In this document: positions 36,418 through 44,979 of the stretch, piece by piece | Position numbering within the stretch: position 1 is the first letter of the stretch | How the letters are laid out: every line of letters begins with the position of its first letter | Assembly: GCF_009932555.1 (NCBI RefSeq) | Contig: NZ_BLJO01000014.1 | Coordinates: 673-52,795, forward strand | DNA from: Steroidobacter agaridevorans | GTDB taxonomy: Bacteria > Pseudomonadota > Gammaproteobacteria > Steroidobacterales > Steroidobacteraceae | Direction of reading: 5' to 3' | DNA length: 52,123 nt | The notes under the pieces: generated by a model | The model's database searches: none | The model's input: only the letters and a program-made list of their open reading frames with translations | What the model was told of the DNA's origin: nothing | Position numbers and translations under genes: made by a program

Positions 36418-38988
36418 TCAGAAGCTCACATCGACGCCGAGACCGTAAGTCCTTGGCTGCAGGATGCTGACGTTCGCGGGACCGCCAAACAAGGACGTGC
36501 CCGTGATCGCCGACAGCTGACCGCGCTCGTTAGTGACGTTCTTGCAGTAGAGCTGGAAGCGCGTGCCGCCCAACGTGAGGCCGGTGCGAAGATCGACCAC
36601 CGTGTAGTCCGGCAGCTCGTACTGTGGCATGCCGGTGCTCAGATCGAAGTTGGCGTGTCTATCGTCGACGTACCGTACGGTGCCGCCGGCGAACGCGTCG
36701 TAGCTGGCCAGGCCAAAGCGATACTCAGCCGACAGCGCCGCCGTCACTTCCGGTGTGTCCGGCAACGACTCGCCTTTCACACCACCAAGATCCGGGGCGT
36801 CCGCCGCGAGCTCCGCATTCGTATAGCCAAACGTACCCATCACGGTCAGATCAGGCACCGGCAGCGCCGTCAGCGTCATCTCCACGCCTTCGCTTTGCGC
36901 TTTCGCGGCGTTGGCAATCACGCCCAGACCGTTGCGGATCGCGGTGATCTGCATGTCTTTCCAATCGACGTGATACACGGCGATGTCCGCGTTGAAGCGG
37001 CGGTCGGCACTGCCGAACTTGACGCCTGCCTCGTAGCTGGTGAGCCGGTCGTCATCGAACGTCGGATCGGCCATGGGCTCGCCGTTCAGATTGTTCACCA
37101 CCGCGTTCGGGCCGCCGGGGCGATAACCCGTGGCGAAGCGCAGATACGGCATGAAGTTGTCGTTCACGCGATAACGAACGTTCGCAAGATAGGTCGGCAC
37201 GCTGTCGCTGTCCCGACGCACCGGCACCACACCCACCAACAATCCCGAACCGAGCTGTGCTTGCTGCTGCTCGTTATGGGCATAGCGAACGCCGCCTGTC
37301 ACATCGAGCTTGTCCGTGACATGGAAAGTGATGTTGCCGAACGCAGCGTATTCCTCATACTTGCTCGGGATCGTCAGGGTGAGGAAGTTCACGGGCGACG
37401 GCGCGCCGGTCGGGTCGAACGGCAGCAGTTGCTGGAACTGCTCGCTGTCCTCCTTGGTGTAGAAGCCGCCAATCAACCAGTCGACGACCGGGCCGGTAGC
37501 AGACAAGCGCAGCTCCTGTGTGAACTTGTCCGTATCGGCATTGCGAGCCAGGCCGATGGCGCTGAAGGCGCTGGGGCCGCCGAACGCCGGAACGTACAAC
37601 GCCGAGAAGTCGGTGATGGCATCGCTGCGCACCGTCTGATAGCTGCTGATCGAGGTCAGGGTGGCGAAGTCGAACGAGTACTTCACCGTGGCGCTGGCCA
37701 GACGGAAGCTCTGCTCGAAGGTTTCTACCATTGCGCGCCGCTGATCGAGCTCGCCGTCGATGGCGACACCGGTGGTGCGATTGAAGTCGGCTGCGATCGA
37801 GCCGTCGCGGTCGATATCTTGCGCAAATGCCGTGACCCGCACCGACAAACGATCGGTCGGCGCAAACAGGAAATCGACGCGACCGCCGTACATGTCCGCC
37901 GCATCCACGTCTTCGTCATTGAGCGCGACATTGTCGACGTAGCCGCCGTTGTGGGTATAGAAGCCGCTGGCACGCAGCGCTGCCTTGTCATCGGCAAGCG
38001 GAATGTTGACCGCGCTCGCTGCGTCGTAACCCACACCGCCATCCTGCGTGCTCGAAATATTGGCTCGCACGGTGCCGCTGTACGCCGTGGTGTTCGGAAC
38101 ATTCGTCACGTACTTCACCAGGCCGCCCATCGTGCTGGCTCCGTACAAGGTTCCTTGCGGGCCGCGCAGAATCTCGACACGGCTCATGTCGAACAAGCCG
38201 ACATCCAGCGCCAGCTGCGCACTCGATGTGAACGCGGTGCTCGAACCGTAAGGCACGTCATCCACATAGATACCGACGGTCGGCGAGACGTTGTAGCCGC
38301 TTGTGATGCCGCGCAGATTGACTTGGGTCTGACCCACGCCGCTGCTGGTGAAATTCAAGCTCGGTACCGTGTTGGCAAAGTCGACGAACTGCGTGGCGCC
38401 GAGCGCCTGCAGGTCGCGGCTCGTCATCGCCGTGATCGACATGGGAATGTCCCGCAGACGTTCCTCGACCTTCTGCGCCGTGACGATGATTTCTTCGAGC
38501 GCCGCCGCTTCGTTCGACGGAGCCTTGCCCGGCGGGCTGTTTTCAGCCGGTATGCCGCCACTCACGACGGGCGGTTCCGCCTGCGCGAGCTGCAACGACT
38601 GGGGTGAGACGTCGGGCGGCAGCGCCAGGCTCTCTCGCGCCGTGGTCACAGCACCCGACTTCTGTGTCAGCTCTTGCGTCGTGACGACAATATATGCGCG
38701 ATCGTTGAGCGGCCGATACGTCAGGCCCGTGGGAGCAAGCAACTCTCGCAGCGCCTGCTCGGCGGAGTAGTTGCCGTTGAGCGGGCCCACCATCGCGTCG
38801 CCCTTCACGGCATCGCTGAAGCGAACGATCTGCAAGCCGGTTTGTTGGGCGAGATCCTTGAGGGCCACATCCAACGTTTGTCGGGGAATGTGCAGGTTAT
38901 GCCGCAAAATGGCGGCGTTGGACTCCGCCGCCAGAGAAACACTCACGATCCCGACACAAGCAAGCGCCGATGCCACGCCGATCCGCAT
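36418..38988 (-). CDS. TonB-dependent outer-membrane receptor with STN signalling domain
   Basis: Ligand-gated outer-membrane transporter of the FecA signalling type, 856 residues. After a signal peptide (IGVASALACVGIVSVSLAAE) comes an STN domain (about residues 25-105: RQTLDVALKDLAQQTGLQIV to LTYRPLNDRAYIVVTT), which in FecA contacts the anti-sigma factor. The plug domain follows (EEIIVTAQKVEERLRDIPMS, then ILRGPQGTLYGASTMGGLVK), then a 22-strand barrel ending in RTYGLGVDVSF with terminal phenylalanine. The ATG at 38988 follows GGGGAG. Its promoter region has the same 31-base element as the sigma gene. Downstream genes suggest a peptide-like ligand rather than iron. First gene of a four-gene operon. 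Confidence 0.92.
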   Translation of the reverse strand: MRIGVASALACVGIVSVSLAAESNAAILRHNLHIPRQTLDVALKDLAQQTGLQIVRFSDAVKGDAMVGPLNGNYSAEQALRELLAPTGLTYRPLNDRAYIVVTTQELTQKSGAVTTARESLALPPDVSPQSLQLAQAEPPVVSGGIPAENSPPGKAPSNEAAALEEIIVTAQKVEERLRDIPMSITAMTSRDLQALGATQFVDFANTVPSLNFTSSGVGQTQVNLRGITSGYNVSPTVGIYVDDVPYGSSTAFTSSAQLALDVGLFDMSRVEILRGPQGTLYGASTMGGLVKYVTNVPNTTAYSGTVRANISSTQDGGVGYDAASAVNIPLADDKAALRASGFYTHNGGYVDNVALNDEDVDAADMYGGRVDFLFAPTDRLSVRVTAFAQDIDRDGSIAADFNRTTGVAIDGELDQRRAMVETFEQSFRLASATVKYSFDFATLTSISSYQTVRSDAITDFSALYVPAFGGPSAFSAIGLARNADTDKFTQELRLSATGPVVDWLIGGFYTKEDSEQFQQLLPFDPTGAPSPVNFLTLTIPSKYEEYAAFGNITFHVTDKLDVTGGVRYAHNEQQQAQLGSGLLVGVVPVRRDSDSVPTYLANVRYRVNDNFMPYLRFATGYRPGGPNAVVNNLNGEPMADPTFDDDRLTSYEAGVKFGSADRRFNADIAVYHVDWKDMQITAIRNGLGVIANAAKAQSEGVEMTLTALPVPDLTVMGTFGYTNAELAADAPDLGGVKGESLPDTPEVTAALSAEYRFGLASYDAFAGGTVRYVDDRHANFDLSTGMPQYELPDYTVVDLRTGLTLGGTRFQLYCKNVTNERGQLSAITGTSLFGGPANVSILQPRTYGLGVDVSF

Positions 38989-39034
38989 GATTTTTCTCCC
39001 CGCCCCTGTTAAGCATGAATGTATGGGCAGGCAG

Positions 39035-39065
39035 AAGACTGGCCGAGGGTTCGATTCCTCCCCCC
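39035..39065 (-). promoter_or_regulatory. Putative ECF-sigma promoter of the TonB receptor operon
   Basis: On the minus strand: GGGGGGAGGA, 14 bases, CAGTCTT. Both blocks and the spacing are identical in front of the sigma gene (40685-40715), while only part of the bases between them is conserved. It starts 18 bases after the fecR-type stop; predicted transcription start near 39028. Confidence 0.65.
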
Positions 39066-39083
39066 GTCGTGCGCACGGAAATT

Positions 39084-40124
39084 TCATCGAGCGTGCGTGC
39101 CGATGACGATCCCTGCATCGGTCCGAGTGATGCTGATCTCGGCGCCGCTCTCACGGATGAACGCCAGCAAGGTCTCCGAATCGGTGGCCTCGAACACGCC
39201 GCTGACCTTGCGAGCGGCAAGCTGCGCATCGTCGATGCTCAGCTGCACACGATTGTAGCGATTGAACTCCTGGATCACGTCGGCCAGCGTGTCGTTTTCG
39301 AACACGAGCTGACCTTGCGCCCAGGCGAGCGCGCGCGTGGTGTCGACGACTCGCACCGGAGCCACGGCGCCGGAATCCTGCACCGTCACTTGCTGTCCGG
39401 CCGTTAGATAGATCTCAGCGCCATCGGCTTGCGCCTTGGGAGAATCGGTCACCGCCACCTTCCCTTCGGCGACAGTCACAACCACGCCTCGCGCTCCGCT
39501 CTCCACCCCGAAGGCGGTGCCGACTGCGCGCACCGATGTTTGATCGGCGCTGACCAGGAATGGCCGCTGCGGATTCTTGGCCACGCGAAACAGCGCGCGC
39601 CCGTGTTCGAGCTCGACTCGACGCAGCTTGTCCTCGAACTTCACTCGCAATCGGGTCTCGGGCTCCAGCTGTACGACCGTGCCGTCTTCGAGCATGACCT
39701 GCCGTCGCTCGGCCAGCTTCGACTCGAGCACATCGCCGCGAAGGCTCAACGCGAACCACGCACCGAGGATTGCGATCAGGCAGCTGCTTGCGGCGATTGC
39801 CCAGGTGCGGACTCGCGAGCGAGCTTCGCGATCGACGTTCGATTCCTCGGGCGCACGCTCGTCGACATCGCAAAGGTGCACGATATTGTCGGGCGCCTCG
39901 GCGCCACCGACCTCCACCTCATTCCAGAGCTTGAATCGCTCCAGCGAATCGTGAACATGCGCGACGCGCAGAAATTCCGCGACATGCAGCGGCGACTCAC
40001 GCAACCACTCGGTGAACAGCTCACGCTCGGACTGCGAGACTTCCGTCGGCTTCTGGATGCTGAGCCGATTCCACCACTGGGTTGCCTCGTGGGTGGCGCG
40101 GGCGCGCCGGTCATTCGTGTCCAT
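39084..40124 (-). CDS. FecR-family anti-sigma factor
   Basis: Inner-membrane regulator that holds the ECF sigma factor and receives the signal from the TonB receptor. The 346 residues have an N-terminal cytoplasmic domain (ATHEATQWWNRLSIQKPTEV, typical DUF4880), one membrane helix (WAIAASSCLIAILGAWFALS, about residues 90-108), a periplasmic FecR domain (VMLEDGTVVQLEPETRLRV to VTVAEGKVAVTD) and a C-terminal STN-like domain (FENDTLADVIQEFNRYNRVQ). The start overlaps the sigma gene's 3' end by 14 bases, so the two are co-translated. The receptor promoter element begins right after its stop. Confidence 0.92.
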   Translation of the reverse strand: MDTNDRRARATHEATQWWNRLSIQKPTEVSQSERELFTEWLRESPLHVAEFLRVAHVHDSLERFKLWNEVEVGGAEAPDNIVHLCDVDERAPEESNVDREARSRVRTWAIAASSCLIAILGAWFALSLRGDVLESKLAERRQVMLEDGTVVQLEPETRLRVKFEDKLRRVELEHGRALFRVAKNPQRPFLVSADQTSVRAVGTAFGVESGARGVVVTVAEGKVAVTDSPKAQADGAEIYLTAGQQVTVQDSGAVAPVRVVDTTRALAWAQGQLVFENDTLADVIQEFNRYNRVQLSIDDAQLAARKVSGVFEATDSETLLAFIRESGAEISITRTDAGIVIGTHAR

Positions 40125-40647
40125 ACTGGAGCGCTCTGATCAATTCGTCGTTGAGCTCGCGTCGCAATTTGCCGTAGCTCTTTTCGAAGTCACGCCGCAC
40201 GATCCGAAAAGAAACATTGAGCCGGATTGCGATCTCCGCCTGGCTCAGGCCCTCCTCGAAATACAGCTTCAATATGGCGCGCTCGCGCGGTGACAACGTG
40301 TTGAGCGCGCGCAGGATCTCCCGCTGCGCGGCCTCGGAATCCAACGCCTGCTCCGGACTGTCTTCGGCCGCCAGCGATGCGAGCCAATGGGGCTCGTGGA
40401 GCAGCCGGTTGCTGGAGCGGATGCTCCACTCCGCAGCGACGTTCGACGCCATCTTGAACAGGTACGCCTGCGGGTGTTCGACGATCTGAGCCGCGTCATA
40501 ACGCAGCAGGCGCAGGAACACCTCCTGCGCCACATCGTCGAAATCGGCGGGACGCACGGCGTTGCGGCTCGCCAGGAATCGACGCAAGGGGGTCCGCCAG
40601 CGGCGAAACCACTCCACCAGTCGATTCTGTGGGTCAAGGTTGGACAT
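40111..40647 (-). CDS. ECF sigma factor, FecI type
   Basis: Alternative sigma factor of 178 residues with regions 2 and 4 only. Region 2 includes DFDDVAQEVFLRLLRYDAAQ and AYLFKMASNVAAEWSIRSSN; region 4 includes LNTLSPRERAILKLYFEEGL and the helix-turn-helix SQAEIAIRLNVSFRIVRRDF. The partner anti-sigma and receptor genes follow on the same strand in the usual fecIRA order. The 31-base GGGGGGAGGA/CAGTCTT element upstream suggests it transcribes its own gene. The signal is presumably the ligand of the STN receptor. Confidence 0.93.
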   Translation of the reverse strand: MSNLDPQNRLVEWFRRWRTPLRRFLASRNAVRPADFDDVAQEVFLRLLRYDAAQIVEHPQAYLFKMASNVAAEWSIRSSNRLLHEPHWLASLAAEDSPEQALDSEAAQREILRALNTLSPRERAILKLYFEEGLSQAEIAIRLNVSFRIVRRDFEKSYGKLRRELNDELIRALQYGHE

Positions 40648-40684
40648 AACTCGTGCGCGCCCGGGGCACAGTTCCGGTGCGTTT

Positions 40685-40715
40685 AAGACTGGGCGACAGT
40701 CTAAATCCTCCCCCC
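40685..40715 (-). promoter_or_regulatory. Putative autoregulated ECF-sigma promoter of the sigma/anti-sigma genes
   Basis: Second copy of GGGGGGAGGA, 14 bases, CAGTCTT. It ends 38 bases upstream of the sigma factor's ATG, placing the start point near 40678. See the copy at 39035-39065. Confidence 0.65.
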
Positions 40716-40792
40716 TCCCGCCGCCGAAATCGGCACGCTTTCAATCCCCTTGCACGGATGGATCGGCCGGGGCTCGCGCTTATAACGGGCCG

Positions 40793-41479
40793 ATGAAGCC
40801 ACTCCATCCCTCCCTGGCCCTGCTGCTCTCGGCGACCGCTGTTTGCGGACTCGTCGCCTGCCAGACCACGAAGCAGTCTCCCATCGATGAGCTGTCAACC
40901 CAGGAAGGGCTGCAGCGTGCCGAGGTCAAAGGCGTGGATGCGGTCTATCGGCGGCCCGGCGCGAACCTGACTCCGTACAACAAGCTGCTGGTGCGGCCGG
41001 TCTACGTCGAGTTCAGCAAGAACTGGAAGCCGGATCAGAATTCGGATCTGTACCGGATGAACGAGCCGGATCGCGAAAAAATCCGCCAGGAGCTGGCGCA
41101 ACTGTTCGCCGAGGTCATGGTCAAGGAGCTGCAGACCGAGGGCGGTTATCAGCTCGTCACCGAGCCGGCGGCCGACGTTCTCGAAGTGCGGCCCGCCATC
41201 GTCAATCTCTATATCACCGCGCCCGACGTCTCCATGCAGACCGCCGGACGCGTGCGCACTTTTACTGCCGACTCCGGCGAGATGACGTTGATCGCGGAGC
41301 TGCGCGACTCAGTCACCGGCACATTGCTGGCCAGAGCCTTCGATCGACGCGAAGATGACGGCATGATGTGGCAATGGACCACTTCGGTGACCAACAGCGC
41401 CGACGCACGACGCATCATTGCCAGCTGGGCCGACACGCTGAGGAACGCGCTCGACACAGCGCGTGGTAAACAAACCTGA
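40793..41479 (+). CDS. DUF3313-like lipoprotein
   Basis: Exported lipoprotein of 228 residues, function unknown. The signal peptide ends in the lipobox GLVAC (Cys23). The body matches the DUF3313 pattern: PYNKLLVRPVYVEFSKNW, a helix with REKIRQELAQLFAEVMVKEL, a strand DVLEVRPAIVNLYITAPDV, and EMTLIAELRDSVTGTLLARA followed by a last helix ending in SWADTLRNALDTA. No ribosome site precedes the ATG, but a TATAAC box lies 7-12 bases upstream, so the transcript could be leaderless. Converges with the phospholipase D gene with one base between the stops. Confidence 0.75.
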   Translation: MKPLHPSLALLLSATAVCGLVACQTTKQSPIDELSTQEGLQRAEVKGVDAVYRRPGANLTPYNKLLVRPVYVEFSKNWKPDQNSDLYRMNEPDREKIRQELAQLFAEVMVKELQTEGGYQLVTEPAADVLEVRPAIVNLYITAPDVSMQTAGRVRTFTADSGEMTLIAELRDSVTGTLLARAFDRREDDGMMWQWTTSVTNSADARRIIASWADTLRNALDTARGKQT

Positions 41480-41480
41480 T

Positions 41481-43043
41481 TTACAACTGCGCGTCGAGAT
41501 GGAACGCGCGGGCGAACCAGGCCTGAAAGCGCCGGCCGAGCGACGCGTCCGGTTCTTTGTCGAGCCGCTCCCTGCCATCGCTCCACGACATCTTCCCCTC
41601 CTCCAGCGCCACATGCCACGCATGCTCGCCATCGGTTTGTTTCTGGAAGATCTGTTCGAGCTGCTGCGCCAGTACGTCGTTCTCGACGAGCACGCCTTGC
41701 TCGCAGTTCAACCAAGCGGAGCGCGGGTCGAGGTTGTAGCTGCCGACAAAGAGCGTCCGGCCATCCACGGCAAGCGCTTTGGTGTGCAAGCTCGCGCCGG
41801 ACGATCCGAAGAAGCTGGAGTCGGCCTTGCTGGCCGCCAGGGGCTTCAACTCCCAAATCTGCACTCCCGCTTCGAGCAATGGCTCGCGATAACGCGAGTA
41901 ACCGCCGTGCACGGCTGCCACGTCGTTTGCAATGAGGGAATTGGTCAGCACGCGCACGTTGCGTTCGCTGCGAGCAGCGCTGGTCAGCAATGCTGTGCCG
42001 TTGTCGCCGGGGACAAAATAGGGAGAGATGATCGATAAGCGCGTCTGTGCCGCCTGCGCTACGGGCACGAGCGCGGCTGAAACCTGCGCGCGCTTCGCGT
42101 CGCGTTCTTTCATCGTGACTTTATCGGGGTCGTCCGCCACGAATTGATATTTGCGCGCCCACTGCATCGGCCAATCGCCCTCGACCATGCGGTTGATCGC
42201 ATCGTTGGCTCGCAACGCCCGGGCATACGGGCTGTCTTCCGCCCGTGCTGCCTGCGCGGCCAATTTCGGCCGCAAGCGGTCCAACGCCTCGATGCTGACC
42301 TTGTCGGGATCCAGCGCTTGCATCGGATACGCGGAAGGCGAATTCCAATATTCGTCGAACGACGCCGACGCCTGGCGCACGACCGGGCCAATCATCGCGA
42401 AATCGAGATCGACGAAGTTCACCTCGTCGCTGGCGCTGAAGTATTCGTCACCGATGTTGCGGCCGCCGACGACCGCGAGCCGGTTATCCGCGATCCAGCT
42501 CTTGTTGTGCATGCGTCGATTGACGCGCGAGAAGCTGCGCAGACCCTCTGCGATCAAGCTGAGCGTTCCTCGCCTCGATGCGAACGGATTGAACGTGCGG
42601 ACCTCGATATTTGGATGCGCCGAGAGCGCGGCAATCGCATCGTTGTTCCGGCGCGCGTCGACATCGTCCAGCAGCACCCGCACCTTCACTCCACGGTCCG
42701 CGGCCAGGAGCAGTTCGTTCGCGAAGAACATGCCCGTGAGATCGGCATGCCAGATATAGCTTTGAACATCGAGGCTGCGCTTGGCCATGCGCGCGGTTTG
42801 AACTCGAACGACAAACGCTTCGGTGCCTTCGACGACCAATCGAAATGCCGATTCCTCCGGATGGCTCGCCTCGACGGCCGCGGTCGCCCGATCCAGTGGC
42901 GCGTCGTCAGCGACCGCCAAGGCGATTTCTTCGGCGATGTGCGGGCGCGGATCGAGCTGAGCGCAGGCAGCAAAGTACGCCAGCACGGCTGCTGCCACTA
43001 AGACTGCCAGGAAGCGTTTGATTGGAGGTGCGGTACGGCTCAT
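41481..43043 (-). CDS. Phospholipase D-family protein (cardiolipin synthase C-like)
   Basis: Predicted membrane-attached phosphatidyltransferase of 520 residues. Two complete HKD motifs are present: HNKSWIADNRLAVVGGRN in the first half and HTKALAVDGRTLFVGSYN in the second. Flanking signatures (DVQSYIWHADLTG, ISPYFVPGD, NSLIANDVAAVHGGYSRYRE) match ClsC/YmdC-type proteins. The N-terminus has a hydrophobic segment ending FAAC, a likely lipobox (Cys27). ClsC of E. coli makes cardiolipin together with YmdB; no ymdB is adjacent here, so the exact substrate is inferred. Monocistronic, convergent with the DUF3313 gene. Confidence 0.87.
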   Translation of the reverse strand: MSRTAPPIKRFLAVLVAAAVLAYFAACAQLDPRPHIAEEIALAVADDAPLDRATAAVEASHPEESAFRLVVEGTEAFVVRVQTARMAKRSLDVQSYIWHADLTGMFFANELLLAADRGVKVRVLLDDVDARRNNDAIAALSAHPNIEVRTFNPFASRRGTLSLIAEGLRSFSRVNRRMHNKSWIADNRLAVVGGRNIGDEYFSASDEVNFVDLDFAMIGPVVRQASASFDEYWNSPSAYPMQALDPDKVSIEALDRLRPKLAAQAARAEDSPYARALRANDAINRMVEGDWPMQWARKYQFVADDPDKVTMKERDAKRAQVSAALVPVAQAAQTRLSIISPYFVPGDNGTALLTSAARSERNVRVLTNSLIANDVAAVHGGYSRYREPLLEAGVQIWELKPLAASKADSSFFGSSGASLHTKALAVDGRTLFVGSYNLDPRSAWLNCEQGVLVENDVLAQQLEQIFQKQTDGEHAWHVALEEGKMSWSDGRERLDKEPDASLGRRFQAWFARAFHLDAQL

Positions 43044-43079
43044 CGCTCAGCCGTAGGATAGGGGGACACGCGGCCGAGA

Positions 43080-44246
43080 TCAAAAGCTCAGCACGAACAT
43101 CGCCCCTCTTTCCAGCGGCCGGACGTGGCGCACGCGGCCGCCCATCCCGAACATCAGCTGCCGGACCACCGTCAGCCCGATGCCCTGACCGCCCTCGCGA
43201 GTGCTGAAGAAAGGCAGAAAGATCTGCCGCTCCAATCCGGCCGGTACGCCCGAGCCGTTGTCGCGAACGCTGATCTGCAACCGCCCGCCACGGCTCTGGC
43301 GCGCCAGCACCCACACCTGCGGCTTGAACTGCTCAGCCGTCGCCTGCTCCGCGTTATTGATGAGCGCCAGCAGCACCTGCTCGAGCTGCCCTTCGTCCGC
43401 CATCAAGCGCAACCCCGGCGAACTCACTTCGAATGAAATCTCTCCACCGCGCGCCGCCCATGTTTGCGCCACTGCCTGTTGCAGCCGTTTGAACAGCGCG
43501 GCCAGGTCGACGGGCGCCAGCGTCGGCTGCGGCCATTGGCTGACCTTGCGATAGTTGTTCACGAAGCTCGATAAGCTGTCGGCACGACGCGCGATCGCAT
43601 CGAGTGCAGTCCGCAAGTCGGCCTTGCCGTCCGGCTCGCTCAACAAGCCGCCAGCCGTTTCGCTGAGACTCTTGATGGGCGTGAGCGAGTTCATGATCTC
43701 GTGCGTCAATACTCGCAAGAGCTGCTGCCACGCATGCAGCGATTCTGACTCCAGTTCCTGCTCCAGCGGCGTCAGCGCAATCAACGTCTGCGCCTTGCCT
43801 TCGACCGCCAGCACCTGACGCTGCAGTTGCCAGCGCTCGCTGCCTCTCTCGGTGTCCAAAGTCACGGGACCGTTGCGCTCGCTGCTACGTAATAGTTGAT
43901 TCACAACGTCGCGATCACGCACACCGCCCGGCGCCGACAGGCGGCGAGCGCGACTGGTCAAAGGCTCGAGCGCCTGCTCTGTTTGAATCCAGGCGGCGAC
44001 CGGCAAATGTTCCAGCTGAACCTGCAACGTCGACAATCGCCGTGCATCCGGATGCGGCGGCGGTTCGGGCGCGGGCGATGCCGATAAACGTGATCGCGTG
44101 AGTGGCCAGAGGCCCGCGAAAGCCGCAAGCACCAGCACCGAAGCGGTGATCCACGTGCGTGTCGAAGCATCCGCTGAAGCGGCGATGGCTCCGGCAGCAA
44201 ACAGCAGTGCTGCGCCGATCAGAAGTCGCGACTTCTCAAAGGCCAT
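43080..44246 (-). CDS. Sensor histidine kinase with no periplasmic domain
   Basis: Membrane histidine kinase of 388 residues. Two membrane helices (LLIGAALLFAAGAIAASA and TWITASVLVLAAFAGLWPLT) are joined by only about six residues (DASTRT), so there is no periplasmic sensor. A PAS-like domain follows (LEHLPVAAWIQTEQALEPLT). The phosphoacceptor is in the H-box VLTHEIMNSLTPIKSLSE, and the ATPase has NNAEQA (N), DNGSGVP (G1) and GGQGIGLTVV (G2), an NtrY/NtrB-like pattern. The ATG at 44246 lies within the end of the response-regulator gene (11-base overlap). Its likely partner is that regulator and its likely target the divergent exporter operon. Confidence 0.9.
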   Translation of the reverse strand: MAFEKSRLLIGAALLFAAGAIAASADASTRTWITASVLVLAAFAGLWPLTRSRLSASPAPEPPPHPDARRLSTLQVQLEHLPVAAWIQTEQALEPLTSRARRLSAPGGVRDRDVVNQLLRSSERNGPVTLDTERGSERWQLQRQVLAVEGKAQTLIALTPLEQELESESLHAWQQLLRVLTHEIMNSLTPIKSLSETAGGLLSEPDGKADLRTALDAIARRADSLSSFVNNYRKVSQWPQPTLAPVDLAALFKRLQQAVAQTWAARGGEISFEVSSPGLRLMADEGQLEQVLLALINNAEQATAEQFKPQVWVLARQSRGGRLQISVRDNGSGVPAGLERQIFLPFFSTREGGQGIGLTVVRQLMFGMGGRVRHVRPLERGAMFVLSF

Positions 44247-44826
44247 ACCTTTCCAGGCGTCGATATAGCGCCGCGCGTGACAAGCCGAGCGCTCGAGCGG
44301 CGGCGCTGAGATTTCCCTGCGCCTCTGCCATGGCGGCGACCACGGCGGCTCGCTCTTGCTCGGCCAGTGGCCGCAGCGGCTCGGTTGGTTTGGGGGGTGG
44401 CGCCGGCTGCCCATCGCGCGTGGCCTGCGATCTCTGCAACGCCTCCGTGCAAGTGGCGATCAGACGCACGTTGTCCCACGGCTTGGTGATGAAATCGAAA
44501 GCCCCGCGCTTGATGGCTTGTACCGCCAGATCGATATCGGCGTACGCGGTCAGCACCACCACCACCGGCGGCGTGGTCCGGCCACAGACATCCGCCAGTA
44601 AACGCAGGCCCTGCGCGCCATCGGTGCGGCCGGGACCGAAGTTGAGATCGAGCAGCAGCACCGCCGGCTGCAGCCGATCGAGCGCCGCAAACAACTCCGC
44701 TGGCCGGCGCAAGCACACGACGGGCGCGACTCGTCGCTGCAATAGCAGCTGAGCGGCGATCCCCACATCGGGATCGTCGTCGAGCAGCAGGATCGATGGC
44801 GACGGCGTATCGGACACGACGCGCAT
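44236..44826 (-). CDS. Response regulator with receiver and Fis-type HTH (no AAA+ domain)
   Basis: Compact DNA-binding response regulator of 196 residues, like PrrA/RegA. The receiver has the acidic pair (ILLLDDDPDVG), the phosphoacceptor in LLLDLNFG, LTAYAD and the lysine in TKPWDN. A short proline-rich linker leads to a Fis-like helix-turn-helix (GNLSAAARALGLSRAALYRR). The frame is open to 45390, but the first 188 codons are antisense to the adaptor gene and look like a shadow, so I start at the ATG at 44826; a GTG at 44817 is also possible. It is followed by the kinase gene and is divergent from the exporter genes it probably controls. Confidence 0.88.
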   Translation of the reverse strand: MRVVSDTPSPSILLLDDDPDVGIAAQLLLQRRVAPVVCLRRPAELFAALDRLQPAVLLLDLNFGPGRTDGAQGLRLLADVCGRTTPPVVVVLTAYADIDLAVQAIKRGAFDFITKPWDNVRLIATCTEALQRSQATRDGQPAPPPKPTEPLRPLAEQERAAVVAAMAEAQGNLSAAARALGLSRAALYRRLERYGL

Positions 44827-44979
44827 CTTCGCAGCCCGAGTCGGCCGCGCGCCAGCGCAGTGTTCGAAACCGGACAGGGGGCTTGGCTCGAGCGAGCCTC
44901 CGGTCGCAGGCTGCGCCCGATGCCCCTGAAATCGCCCCTGCATGCCGTCGATCCGAGCGCCCTCCACAGCGGCGCTTCG

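Noticed and set aside
39046-39066. tRNA-like T-arm sequence (GGTTCGATTCC) on the plus strand, suggesting a tRNA end or attachment-site remnant
   Set aside because: The stem has a mismatch, no matching acceptor or D-arm exists upstream, and the bases belong to the ECF promoter element that recurs at 40685-40715 without the T-arm sequence.
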